A program made the translations under genes and the position numbers. A stretch of DNA of 18,948 nt from Nitrospirota bacterium (GTDB taxonomy: Bacteria; Nitrospirota; 9FT-COMBO-42-15; HDB-SIOI813): contig JACROQ010000022.1 in assembly GCA_016214375.1 (NCBI GenBank), positions 1-18,948 of the forward strand, read 5' to 3'. Below the pieces are notes generated by a model. That model was not told where the DNA came from and searched no databases. It was given only the letters and a program-made list of their open reading frames with translations. Positions 6,564 through 14,212 of this stretch are shown here, piece by piece. Position 1 is the stretch's first letter, and each line of letters opens with the position of its first letter.

Positions 6564-7955
6564 ATGAAACTGTCCTTTCACGGCGCGGACCACGGAGTCA
6601 CGGGCTCCTGCCATCTGGTCGAATGCGCCGGCCACCGTATCCTGATTGACTGCGGCCTGTACCAAGGGGGACGCGAACTTGCTGAAGAGAATGCTGAGCC
6701 CTTCGGCTTCGATCCCGCGGCGATTGATTACGTCCTGCTGACCCACGCCCATCTGGACCATTGCGGGCGCCTGCCACTTCTGGTCAAGCGCGGATTTCGC
6801 GGCGAGATCATCACGACTCCCGCTTCACGGGAACTCACACGGCTCATCCTGCTGGATGCCGCCCATCTGCAAGAAGAAGAAGCGCACTATCGCGCACGTA
6901 AGGCCTCGCGGCGCGGCGCCAATCACGAGATTGTGCCACCCCTATACTCGGTGTTAGACGCATTGAACACCCTCGAATATTTTGGACGAACGGCGGCTTA
7001 TGGACAACCCCTGGGACTTGTCCCCGGGATTCGTGCCACCTTCCTCGACGCTGGACACATCCTTGGCTCGGCGTATATTTTCCTGGAGTTGGAAGAACAC
7101 GGGCCCCGGCGAACGGTATTGTTCTCCGGCGACCTGGGCAACGCCAGGCGACCCTTGTTGCGCAGTCCAGCCACGCCGCCAACGGCCGATATTGTGGTCA
7201 TGGAAACGACCTACGGCGACCGGCTCCACAAGCCGCTGGGACCGTCTATCGAGGAGTTGTACTCGGCAATTACCGGCGCCTTCCAACGCGGCGGCAACGT
7301 GATTATCCCCACCTTCGCGCTGGAGCGGGCCCAAGAGATCCTGTATTTCCTGCGGGAAGGTGTAGAGAGAGATAGAGTGCCGCGCTCGACGCAGGTGTTT
7401 CTGGATTCGCCCATGGCGATTTCTGCAACCGAGATATTCGGACATCACCCGGAATGCTACGATTTGGAAACCGCTGAACTGTTTCGTGAAGGCCGAGATC
7501 CCTTCCACGTGCCGGGATTGCATTTCACCCGGGAGACGGCCGAATCGATCGCGCTCAACCGCATCGGGGGTGGCGCCATTATCATGGCTGGCTCAGGTAT
7601 GTGCACAGGCGGCCGGGTACGCCACCACCTCAGGCACAATCTCTGGCGTCAAGACTCGAGTGTCGTGTTTGTCGGTTATGCGGCACGCGGTACCCTTGCC
7701 AGAGAAATTGTCGACGGAGCCGGGGAGGTCCGTATCTTCGGTGAAGAGATCCCGGTCCGTGCCCAAGTCCACACGATAAACGGTTTTTCCGCTCACGCCG
7801 ATCAGGCAGAGCTGCTGGCCTGGCACCGTCAGATCGGCGGTTCCACACGCACGTTCCTGGTACACGGAGAAGAAAAGGTCATGAGCTATTTTGCCACGAA
7901 CCTGGAGAACACGGTGGTAGAGATGCCGGCCTTGCACGAGCAGTTCGACCTGTGA
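6564..7955 (+). CDS. MBL-fold beta-CASP metallohydrolase (RNase / CPSF-like)
   Basis: 463 residues, usual for bacterial CPSF73/Ysh1-like proteins, which act as metal-dependent RNA nucleases. Seen: metallo-beta-lactamase metal motif HAHLDH at 61-66, a further histidine in DAGHILGSA (162-170), Asp190 in LFSGDLG, and the beta-CASP segment from about 210. That segment includes the E-T-T-Y-G-D strand, IIPTFALERAQEIL at 247-260, and SGMCTGGRVRHHL at 344-356. The C-terminal metal motifs FSAHAD (408-413) and LVHGEE (432-437) are present. All metal-binding motifs expected for an active enzyme seem to be there. ATG 6564 has a GGGGG tract about 8 nt upstream. It is paired with the LOG gene and shares its CGC-rich arginine usage. 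It ends 96 bp from the oppositely directed atpC. Its natural RNA target is unknown. Confidence 0.92.
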   Translation: MKLSFHGADHGVTGSCHLVECAGHRILIDCGLYQGGRELAEENAEPFGFDPAAIDYVLLTHAHLDHCGRLPLLVKRGFRGEIITTPASRELTRLILLDAAHLQEEEAHYRARKASRRGANHEIVPPLYSVLDALNTLEYFGRTAAYGQPLGLVPGIRATFLDAGHILGSAYIFLELEEHGPRRTVLFSGDLGNARRPLLRSPATPPTADIVVMETTYGDRLHKPLGPSIEELYSAITGAFQRGGNVIIPTFALERAQEILYFLREGVERDRVPRSTQVFLDSPMAISATEIFGHHPECYDLETAELFREGRDPFHVPGLHFTRETAESIALNRIGGGAIIMAGSGMCTGGRVRHHLRHNLWRQDSSVVFVGYAARGTLAREIVDGAGEVRIFGEEIPVRAQVHTINGFSAHADQAELLAWHRQIGGSTRTFLVHGEEKVMSYFATNLENTVVEMPALHEQFDL

Positions 7956-8051
7956 GAGCCAAGAGAACGACCGGACTACACAACCAAACGGAGCATGCGT
8001 GTATGGCGGCACTCCGCATAGCTACTTGCTGCAGGGTAGTTCAATCAGGTT

Positions 8052-8306
8052 TTACGCCGAGTCTGCGAGGATGGTGACGGTGTTTTTGACGACCTCCATG
8101 AAGCCGCCGGTGATGAGCATGGTGTTCTTCGCACCGCTGGGGTCGGTGATCTCAAGGTTTCCCTGTTTAAGGCTTGTGATGAGGGGGGCGTGGTCTGCAA
8201 GGACACCGAGATAACCCAGGTCGCCGGGGGCGATAATAGAGGTTACCTCGCCGTCATAGATCTTCTTTTCCGGTGTTACGATGATTAGTTTGAAACTCTT
8301 TGCCAT
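8052..8306 (-). CDS. atpC: ATP synthase epsilon subunit, N-terminal domain only
   Basis: 84 residues that match the beta-sandwich domain of F1 epsilon: FKLIIVTPEKKIYDGEV, APGDLGYLGVLADHAPLI, then LITGGFMEVVKNTVTILADSA and stop. Most bacterial epsilons have about 130-140 residues and continue with a helical hairpin that regulates ATP hydrolysis; that domain is absent. Short epsilons exist in some bacteria (Chlorobium, for example), so this may be natural. The bases after the stop (7956-8051) do not read as a remnant of the helices. The gene starts 9 bp after the atpD stop without an evident Shine-Dalgarno, which suggests translational coupling. It is the last gene of the operon and converges on the MBL gene. 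Confidence 0.88.
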   Translation of the reverse strand: MAKSFKLIIVTPEKKIYDGEVTSIIAPGDLGYLGVLADHAPLITSLKQGNLEITDPSGAKNTMLITGGFMEVVKNTVTILADSA

Positions 8307-8315
8307 CTGTTTAGC

Positions 8316-9377
8316 CTATACCCCGGCCTTCAGCTTCTCAGCCTTTTCCGCGACCTCCTCGATCGGTCCCACCATATAGAATGCCTGCTCCGGGAGGTCA
8401 TCCACCTTCCCCTCGATGATCATCTTAAAGGTCGTTGCCGGGGCCGGGTCCGTAATATCGTCGGCGGGGACATAGATGGCCTGCACCGAGGTGATGGAGC
8501 CCTTCTTGGTCGAGGTGATCCTTTCCTGTAGTTCTCCCATCTCTGTACCGAGGCTGGGTTGATATCCCACCGCAGAAGGCATCCTGCCCAGGAGGGCGGA
8601 CACCTCGGAACCTGCCTGGACAAATCTGAAGATGTTGTCGATAAAGAGCAACACATCCTGATTCATCTCATCCCTGAAATACTCGGCGACGGTCAAACCT
8701 GAAAGGGCTACCCGCAATCTTGCCCCGGGGGGTTCGTTCATCTGTCCGAAGACCAGACAGGCCTTATTGATAACCCCTGACTCTTTCATTTCAAGATAGA
8801 GGTCGTTCCCTTCCCTTGTCCTCTCTCCCACACCGGCAAAGACAGAATACCCTCCATGCTCTGTGGCAATGTTTCTGATCAACTCCATGATGATAACGGT
8901 TTTTCCGACCCCTGCCCCGCCAAAGAGGCCGATCTTTCCCCCCTTGACATAAGGGGTAAGGAGGTCAATTACCTTGATCCCTGTCTCAAGGATAGAGGCC
9001 ACCGGCACCTGTTCCTCAAAGGCAGGGCTCGGCCGGTGGATGGGCCACCGGTTTTCAGGGTGCGGCCCAGGACCCTTTCCGTCGATAGGCTCCCCGAGCA
9101 GGTTGAATATCCTGCCAAGGCCCTGTTCCCCTACCGGTACAGAGATCGGCCCTCCTGAATCCTGGACCTTCATCCCCCGGACAAGGCCGTCTGTGGATGA
9201 CATGGCCACACACCTGACGATGTCATTTCCCACGTGCTGGGCCACCTCCACCACAAGATTTATCCCCTTGTCTTTATCTTCGATCTTTAATGCATTCAGG
9301 ATCGGGGGGAGACCCTCCTGTGGAAAGCGCACATCCACGGTTGGCCCGATCACCTGCACGATGGTTCCATAGTTCAT
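8316..9377 (-). CDS. atpD: ATP synthase beta subunit with a large internal in-frame deletion
   Basis: 353 residues where about 470 are expected. Seen: an intact N-terminal beta-barrel; Walker A GGAGVGKT at 153-160; catalytic glutamate region GERTREGND at 184-192; Walker B LLFIDNIFRF at 243-252; and AIYVPADDITDPAPATTF ending at 317. There the sequence jumps to KMIIEGKVDDLPEQAFYMVG, normally found close to the C-terminus. Missing are the AHLDATTVLSR strand, the adenine-pocket tyrosine region (YPAVDPL), the DELSEED helix that drives gamma, and the C-terminal Phe-Thr of the pocket. The joint is near 8426/8427 and keeps frame. Such a beta could not work in normal F1. Start ATG 9377 has GGAGG directly after the TAA of the upstream gene. 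Assembly error or true deletion cannot be told apart here. Confidence 0.9.
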   Translation of the reverse strand: MNYGTIVQVIGPTVDVRFPQEGLPPILNALKIEDKDKGINLVVEVAQHVGNDIVRCVAMSSTDGLVRGMKVQDSGGPISVPVGEQGLGRIFNLLGEPIDGKGPGPHPENRWPIHRPSPAFEEQVPVASILETGIKVIDLLTPYVKGGKIGLFGGAGVGKTVIIMELIRNIATEHGGYSVFAGVGERTREGNDLYLEMKESGVINKACLVFGQMNEPPGARLRVALSGLTVAEYFRDEMNQDVLLFIDNIFRFVQAGSEVSALLGRMPSAVGYQPSLGTEMGELQERITSTKKGSITSVQAIYVPADDITDPAPATTFKMIIEGKVDDLPEQAFYMVGPIEEVAEKAEKLKAGV

Positions 9378-9384
9378 GGTGTTT

Positions 9385-9392
9385 CCTCCTTA
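9385..9392 (-). promoter_or_regulatory. Ribosome binding site of atpD fused to the upstream stop codon
   Basis: On the minus strand the TAA stop of the alpha/gamma frame (9390-9392) is followed at once by GGAGG (9385-9389), then 7 nt to the atpD ATG. This suggests tightly coupled translation. Confidence 0.75.
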
Positions 9393-11636
9393 TTTTAACG
9401 CCTCTGCCGAGGTCACTATCTCGGTGATCTCTTTTGTAATAGCGGCCTGGCGTGCCTTATTCCGCATCAGTGTGAGTCTGTCTATCATCTCCTCCGCGTT
9501 ATCCGTGGCAAGCTTCATGGCCATCATCCTCGATGCATTCTCAGAGGTAAATGCCTCTGCTAAGGAGATGTATATCTTCGTGGTCACATACCTCGGTAAC
9601 AGCTTCTCAAATATCCCGCCTATCCCCGGCTCAAAGATATACTGCAACTCCTTGTCTTCCTGAGACGCCTCAGGGGCCTCTACCTTTAAAAATTTCACCA
9701 TTGTGGGCTTATAAGAGAGTACCGAGTGGAAAGTGGTATAAAGGAGATAGACCTCATCAACAACCCCCGATAGATAAAAACCGGTTAGCTGATTTGTGAT
9801 CTCCTCAATCCGTTTATATTCCAACTTCCCGCCCAGATCCACGACCTGGTCCAGTATCTCCCAGTCCCTCTTCTTAAAATAGTCAAACCCCTTTTTACCC
9901 AGCAGCACCAATCTGGTGTTGTTTTTTGCACTTTTCAAAAAGGATTCCGCCTTAAGGATGATGTTGGTGTTATAGGAACCGCACAGTCCCCGGTCTGAGG
10001 TTACGATAATCAATCCGGTATTTTTGACCTCCCGTGTCTCGAAAAAGGGGTGCGGGTATTGGCTGGTCTGCGACAGCCTGAGTAAGAGCTCTTCCATCTT
10101 TTTGGCATAAGGCCGGGCCTGATGCAATCTCCCCTCAGCCTTTTTGACCCTCGAGGCAGCCACCATCTGCATGGTGCGCGTGATCTGCCGCGTCTTCTGC
10201 GAGGTCTTTTCTATCTCATAACCTACATCAGGATAATCCTTGTCCATGAAGGCATAGAACTCTTTTTCAAAGCCGCGGACCTCGTGTGCAGGGATGTCAT
10301 CGATGTGCCCCTTTATCCCCACATAGATGATCGTGACTTCCCGGGAGACCGGCAGAGGTTCGTATTGATCCTGCTTAAGGATCTCGACCATCCTTTCCCC
10401 ACGGGTGAGTTGTGCCTGTGTTGCCTTATCCAGATCAGAACCGAACTGGGCGAATGCGGCCAGCTCTCTGTACTGGGCCAGGTCGAGCCGGAGCCTTCCG
10501 GCCACCTTTTTCATGGCCTTGGTCTGGGCGTTTCCTCCAACCCTGGAGACTGAGAGTCCTACATTGATGGCCGGTTTTACTCCCGCATAAAAGAGGTCAG
10601 GTTCAAGGTATATCTGCCCGTCTGTGATGGAGATGACATTGGTAGGGATGTAGGCGGAGACATCCCCTGCCTGTGTCTCGATGACCGGCAGGGCTGTTAA
10701 AGAGCCTCCCCCCAGATCATCGTGCAGTTTGGCGGCCCGCTCGAGCAGCCTTGAGTGGAGATAGAAGACATCCCCCGGATAGGCCTCTCTTCCCGGCGGA
10801 CGCCTCAGCAAGAGGGACAACTGCCGGTAGGCCTGCGCATGCTTGGAAAGGTCATCGTACATCACGACCACGTGTTTTCCATTGTACATAAACTCTTCCC
10901 CGATGGCACACCCTGTATAGGGTGCAATATACTGAAGCGAGGCAGGGGTATCGGCCGTTGCCGAGACGACCGTCGTATATTCCATGGCGCCGTACTTCTC
11001 TAAGATCCTCACCACGGCGGCCACATTGGATGCCTTCTGTCCCACGGCCACATAAATACAATAGATGCCGGCATTCTTCTGATTGATGATCGTATCGATG
11101 AGAATGGCAGTCTTCCCTGTCTGCCTGTCGCCGATGATGAGCTCTCTCTGGCCTCTCCCGATGGGGATCATCCCGTCTATGGCCTTAATGCCGGTCTGGA
11201 CCGGCTCCTTAACAGGCTGCCGCTCGATGACGTTCGGGGCCCTTCCTTCGATAGACCGGTACTTGCTGGTCACGATGGGGCCTTTGTCATCCAAAGGTTT
11301 ACCCAGGGGATCTACAACCCTGCCGACGAGGGCGTCTCCAACAGGGACCTGGGCGATCTTCTCCGTCCGCTTAACGATATCCCTTTCCTTTATATAGGTA
11401 TCTTCTCCGAAGAGGATAGCGCCCACATTGTCCTCTTCGAGGTTAAAGAGCATGCCCATGACTCCGCCGGGGAACTCTACCAGCTCTCCGGCCATGGCAT
11501 CTTCCAGTCCGTAGATCCTGGCTATGCCATCCCCCACCTGGAGTACTGTACCGACACTCTCCATATGGAGCTCTGTCTCAAACTTTTCCAACTCCATCTG
11601 GATGATGGAACTGACTTCTTCCGGTTTTAATGCCAT
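9390..11636 (-). CDS. atpA: ATP synthase alpha-gamma fusion frame (atpA joined to atpG)
   Basis: 748 residues. Residues 1-480 are F1 alpha: GDRQTGKTAILID Walker A at 169-181, VVVMYDDLSKHAQAYRQ at 256-272, the SVSRVGG arginine-finger region at 362-368, and the helical C-terminal domain up to GYEIEKTSQ. Residues 481-748 are F1 gamma, from KTRQITRTMQMVAASRVKKA through IIVTSDRGLCGSYN (543-556) to ARQAAITKEITEIV at 728-741. Alpha lacks roughly its last 20-25 residues and gamma roughly its first 18. No stop or start separates them; the joint is near 10196/10197. Normal F1 is alpha3-beta3-gamma1, so a covalent 1:1 alpha-gamma chain would break the stoichiometry. AGGAG lies upstream of ATG 11636. Gamma would normally be atpG. 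Either a collapsed assembly or a real in-frame deletion. Confidence 0.92.
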   Translation of the reverse strand: MALKPEEVSSIIQMELEKFETELHMESVGTVLQVGDGIARIYGLEDAMAGELVEFPGGVMGMLFNLEEDNVGAILFGEDTYIKERDIVKRTEKIAQVPVGDALVGRVVDPLGKPLDDKGPIVTSKYRSIEGRAPNVIERQPVKEPVQTGIKAIDGMIPIGRGQRELIIGDRQTGKTAILIDTIINQKNAGIYCIYVAVGQKASNVAAVVRILEKYGAMEYTTVVSATADTPASLQYIAPYTGCAIGEEFMYNGKHVVVMYDDLSKHAQAYRQLSLLLRRPPGREAYPGDVFYLHSRLLERAAKLHDDLGGGSLTALPVIETQAGDVSAYIPTNVISITDGQIYLEPDLFYAGVKPAINVGLSVSRVGGNAQTKAMKKVAGRLRLDLAQYRELAAFAQFGSDLDKATQAQLTRGERMVEILKQDQYEPLPVSREVTIIYVGIKGHIDDIPAHEVRGFEKEFYAFMDKDYPDVGYEIEKTSQKTRQITRTMQMVAASRVKKAEGRLHQARPYAKKMEELLLRLSQTSQYPHPFFETREVKNTGLIIVTSDRGLCGSYNTNIILKAESFLKSAKNNTRLVLLGKKGFDYFKKRDWEILDQVVDLGGKLEYKRIEEITNQLTGFYLSGVVDEVYLLYTTFHSVLSYKPTMVKFLKVEAPEASQEDKELQYIFEPGIGGIFEKLLPRYVTTKIYISLAEAFTSENASRMMAMKLATDNAEEMIDRLTLMRNKARQAAITKEITEIVTSAEALK

Positions 11637-11684
11637 CGTGCTGTCTCCTTCCTGCGTCCGCTTTTGATACTTTTTGCGAGACCA

Positions 11685-12230
11685 TCATACCTTTAATGCG
11701 GCTATTGCCTGGCTGAGATCTCTAAGCTGTCTCCGGATGCTCCCGTCTATGATGAGGTTCGGGGTCTTTATAATGACCCCTCCGAGTATCCGGTGGTCAA
11801 CATAAAAACACAATTTTACGTCCTTTTTCATGAATCTTTCAATCCGGTTGCGGAGCGTTTCTGCTGTGTTATCATCTAACGGATATACCGTGATGACATC
11901 CGTTCTTTGAATGGCCATTTCAGCATCATACAGTCTCTGATACTCCTCAACAATCTCAGAAAGATACGGTAACCGGTATTTCTTTCCCAGGAGGAGGAGA
12001 AAGTTTATAGAGGTCCTTGCCAGGACAGGGGACAAGGACTTCCTGATCAGTTTAACCTTGTCCTCCTGTGTGATATGAGGACTTTCAAGAAACCTTTTCA
12101 GCGCCGGGTTTTCAACGAGAAGCCTTTTGAGGAACAGGAGTTCGTCAAGGACCTTTTCCATCTCGCCGCCCTTTTTGGCGACCGCTAACAGGGCGCTGGC
12201 ATATCTTTCGGCGATGATCCTCTTTTTCAC
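11685..12230 (-). CDS. atpH: ATP synthase delta subunit
   Basis: 181 residues, usual length, linking the top of F1 to the peripheral stalk. Seen: the N-terminal helical domain with IAERYASALLAVA, ENPALKRFLESPHI and DKVKLIRKSL; the C-terminal domain ends with the family signature DHRILGGVIIKTPNLIIDGSIRRQLRDL. It begins with GTG at 12230, one base after the atpF stop; only a short AAGG precedes it within the atpF end, so translation is likely coupled to atpF. It lies 48 bp upstream of the alpha/gamma frame. It looks intact, in contrast to the F1 genes that follow. Confidence 0.94.
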   Translation of the reverse strand: MKKRIIAERYASALLAVAKKGGEMEKVLDELLFLKRLLVENPALKRFLESPHITQEDKVKLIRKSLSPVLARTSINFLLLLGKKYRLPYLSEIVEEYQRLYDAEMAIQRTDVITVYPLDDNTAETLRNRIERFMKKDVKLCFYVDHRILGGVIIKTPNLIIDGSIRRQLRDLSQAIAALKV

Positions 12231-12231
12231 T

Positions 12232-12717
12232 TTACCTTACCCGATCGACATTCTCTATGAAATTCATCACAAGCCGCTTATTCCGTTCCTCGTTTAACTC
12301 TTCTTTCAGGATCTTTTCTGCGGCCCTGATGGCAATGCCGGCCACCTGATTCCTCAGGTCCACCCTCGCCTTTGCCACCTCCATCTCTATGTTGGCCTTG
12401 GCCTTGTCGATGGTTTTCTTTGCCTCATCCCGGGCCTTTTCCTGGATCTCCATGGAGATCCTCTGTCCCTCGGATATGGCCTCCTGAATCCTCTGTCTGG
12501 CCTGAGCGTCGATCTCGGAGAGCTGCGCCTTATACTGTTCTTCCAGTCTGGACAGTTCCGACTTCACCTGTTCGATGTTCCGGAACTCCGAGGCGATCTT
12601 CTCCCTTCGTTCATCCAGAAGACTCAGAAGGGGCTTCCATGCAATCTTTTTCAGGATCCACAGAAGGATCAGAAATCCCAGCGCCTGGGTTAATATCTGT
12701 TGAATTTCAAGATTCAA
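12232..12717 (-). CDS. atpF: ATP synthase subunit b
   Basis: 161 residues: one N-terminal membrane helix (about 8-24, LTQALGFLILLWILKKI), then WKPLLSLLDERREKIASEF, which is characteristic of b. A long charged coiled coil follows (RNIEQVKSELSRLEEQYKAQ onward, rich in E, K, A and R). It ends in NQVAGIAIRAAEKILKEEL, where b contacts delta. Only one b gene is present and no b' paralogue. The start codon is TTG at 12717, with GGGGAGAT about 5 nt upstream; no ATG is as well placed. It lies 18 bp after atpE and touches atpH. The sequence looks complete. Confidence 0.94.
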   Translation of the reverse strand: MNLEIQQILTQALGFLILLWILKKIAWKPLLSLLDERREKIASEFRNIEQVKSELSRLEEQYKAQLSEIDAQARQRIQEAISEGQRISMEIQEKARDEAKKTIDKAKANIEMEVAKARVDLRNQVAGIAIRAAEKILKEELNEERNKRLVMNFIENVDRVR

Positions 12718-12735
12718 TTTATCTCCCCGTTCTCT

Positions 12736-12972
12736 TTAACCGCCGAGCTTTCCCTGAAGGATGAGCACGGTCAAGAGGGCATAGATGGTCAATGCCTCGA
12801 TAAAGGCGGAACCGATAACCATGGCCGTCTGGATCTTACCCGCTGCCTCCGGCTGCCGAGCTATCGCCTCCATAGCGGAACTAACGGCCTTTCCCAATCC
12901 TATGCTTGAGCCGATAGCCGCCGCTGCGACCCCTATAGGCAGGGTCAATCCTAATGTAGTTTGAACATCCAT
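12736..12972 (-). CDS. atpE: ATP synthase subunit c
   Basis: 78 residues, two membrane helices forming a hairpin of the rotor ring. Seen: a glycine-rich first helix (GVAAAAIGSSIGLGKAV), the polar loop ARQPEA at about 38-43 that contacts gamma and epsilon, and a second helix with ion-carrying Glu59 in GSAFIEALTIYALL. The residue after Glu59 is Ala, and a Leu replaces the helix-1 glutamine of sodium-type rings. Proton coupling is therefore more likely, although LTIY after the Glu partly recalls Na-type rings. The gene has the strongest Shine-Dalgarno of the operon, consistent with the high copy number of c. It is complete. Confidence 0.95.
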   Translation of the reverse strand: MDVQTTLGLTLPIGVAAAAIGSSIGLGKAVSSAMEAIARQPEAAGKIQTAMVIGSAFIEALTIYALLTVLILQGKLGG

Positions 12973-12977
12973 TGAAC

Positions 12978-12986
12978 TTCCTCCTT
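12978..12986 (-). promoter_or_regulatory. Strong ribosome binding site of atpE
   Basis: On the minus strand AAGGAGGAA lies 5 nt before ATG 12972. It is the best Shine-Dalgarno in the operon and fits the need for about ten or more c subunits per complex. Confidence 0.8.
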
Positions 12987-13037
12987 TCTTGTTTTGTTAG
13001 TTATAAATCCACATTCTCCACCACTCCCCACTCTTTA

Positions 13038-13811
13038 CTAATGTTCCTCATGAGGCAACATCAACGCGATATAAACAGTGCTTAACAGGGTAAACACCAG
13101 TGACTGAACCGTTCCTGTGATGATTGCCAAAAGCATAAAGGGCACCTGGAAAGGTATTCCCACAGGGCTTCCTATAGAACTCAAGGCCACTATCCCAAGG
13201 GTGACAAATGCGGCAATAAGCGCATCCTCCCCAAGGATGTTACCGAATAACCGGAGGGACAGGCTCAGCGGCTTCATAAACTCCTCGACGATGTGAAGTG
13301 GCAGCATCAGGGGGATAAAGAGAAACCCTACGATATCCCTCGGCCTTCCGAGGAGGTGGTCTATATAGCCGGCAATACCAAGCCTCTTTATACCTGTATA
13401 CTGGACATAGAGAAAGACGATAACCGCCAACCCCACGGTCGTGTTAATGCTGGATGACGGTGACTTCAGTCCCGGCACAAGGCCGCTCATGTTCATGACA
13501 AAGATGTAAATGAAGAGGGTCCCGAGAAATGGCGTATAATGCCTTCCATAATGACCGAGGACTCCATGAGCAAGATCATCAAGGCTTTCAAGGCAGAACT
13601 CTACAAAGTTCTGAAGTTTCCCCGGGATAAGCGCCCTCTCTTTTGCGGCCCTCTTTGCAAAAAGGGCCAGTCCGATAATAATCAGGCCCGAGAAGAAGGG
13701 GTTTTCCCAATGGTGGAGAGATTCAATGCCAGAAGACCCTTCAAAGAAACCCTTCAACAGGGTAAGAATATTGGCGACCTCGGGTGTACTATTGCTATGC
13801 GCTGCTTCCAT
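13038..13811 (-). CDS. atpB: ATP synthase subunit a
   Basis: 257 residues, a multi-helix membrane protein forming the proton half-channels of Fo. Seen: an N-terminal HHWENPFFSGLIIIG, NFVEFCLESL, and YTPFLGTLFIYIFVMNMSGLVPG at 92-114. The essential arginine is Arg187 in PLSLSLRLFGNILGED, and the last helices are QVPFMLLAIITGTVQSLVFTLLSTVYIA. The histidine-rich start (AAHSNS, LHHW) is common in this family. Its start overlaps the end of atpI by 17 bp, so the two are translationally coupled. It lies 65 bp before atpE. Complete. Confidence 0.95.
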   Translation of the reverse strand: MEAAHSNSTPEVANILTLLKGFFEGSSGIESLHHWENPFFSGLIIIGLALFAKRAAKERALIPGKLQNFVEFCLESLDDLAHGVLGHYGRHYTPFLGTLFIYIFVMNMSGLVPGLKSPSSSINTTVGLAVIVFLYVQYTGIKRLGIAGYIDHLLGRPRDIVGFLFIPLMLPLHIVEEFMKPLSLSLRLFGNILGEDALIAAFVTLGIVALSSIGSPVGIPFQVPFMLLAIITGTVQSLVFTLLSTVYIALMLPHEEH

Positions 13812-14193
13812 AACTTTTGTTACCTGGTAAGAGATGTTCCTGTAAATAGATACCCAGTGCCTTCAGGGCAAAGACAATCAACATAACCGAAAACCCCGCC
13901 ATGATACCATAGAGTGATACGTTCGTGTACCTTAAAATTGCATATCCTAAAACATAGAGTCCCGGAAATTTCAACAGGCCTGCCAGGATGCCCAGCCTTC
14001 TGTCCGGTTTGGCGGGGCCTGCAAGCCTGGTTATTGCTTGAGACAATAAATATACATTTAAAATATTCCAGACTGCACCGGTGATAAATCCCAATGTGAG
14101 AGAATGACCAAGATAGAGGAAGAGGAATGGGACAAACAGGAGGGTTACAATGATGGATACCCTAAGCGATCTCTTGATAAAGTCCCCGTTCAT
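13795..14193 (-). CDS. atpI: ATP synthase I-chain-like membrane protein
   Basis: 132 residues with about four hydrophobic segments (13-29, 32-52, 68-86 and 94-116). It sits directly before atpB, where AtpI-type proteins are found. AtpI is a non-structural helper implicated in c-ring assembly and stability. Sequence conservation in this family is low, so the call rests on size, topology and position. AAGGA precedes ATG 14193. It starts 19 bp after the atpZ stop and overlaps atpB by 17 bp. Confidence 0.8.
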   Translation of the reverse strand: MNGDFIKRSLRVSIIVTLLFVPFLFLYLGHSLTLGFITGAVWNILNVYLLSQAITRLAGPAKPDRRLGILAGLLKFPGLYVLGYAILRYTNVSLYGIMAGFSVMLIVFALKALGIYLQEHLLPGNKSYGSSA

Positions 14194-14212
14194 TTGTCCT
14201 TACAACCCTTTC

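Noticed and set aside
9390..11636. Sequencing frameshift as the cause of the alpha/gamma fusion
   Set aside because: A frameshift would leave the missing alpha tail and gamma head in another frame nearby. No spare DNA exists between the two parts, so it is a deletion or collapse.
12736..12972. Sodium-type c ring
   Set aside because: The helix-1 glutamine and the Ser/Thr right after the key Glu are absent; LTIY alone is not enough.
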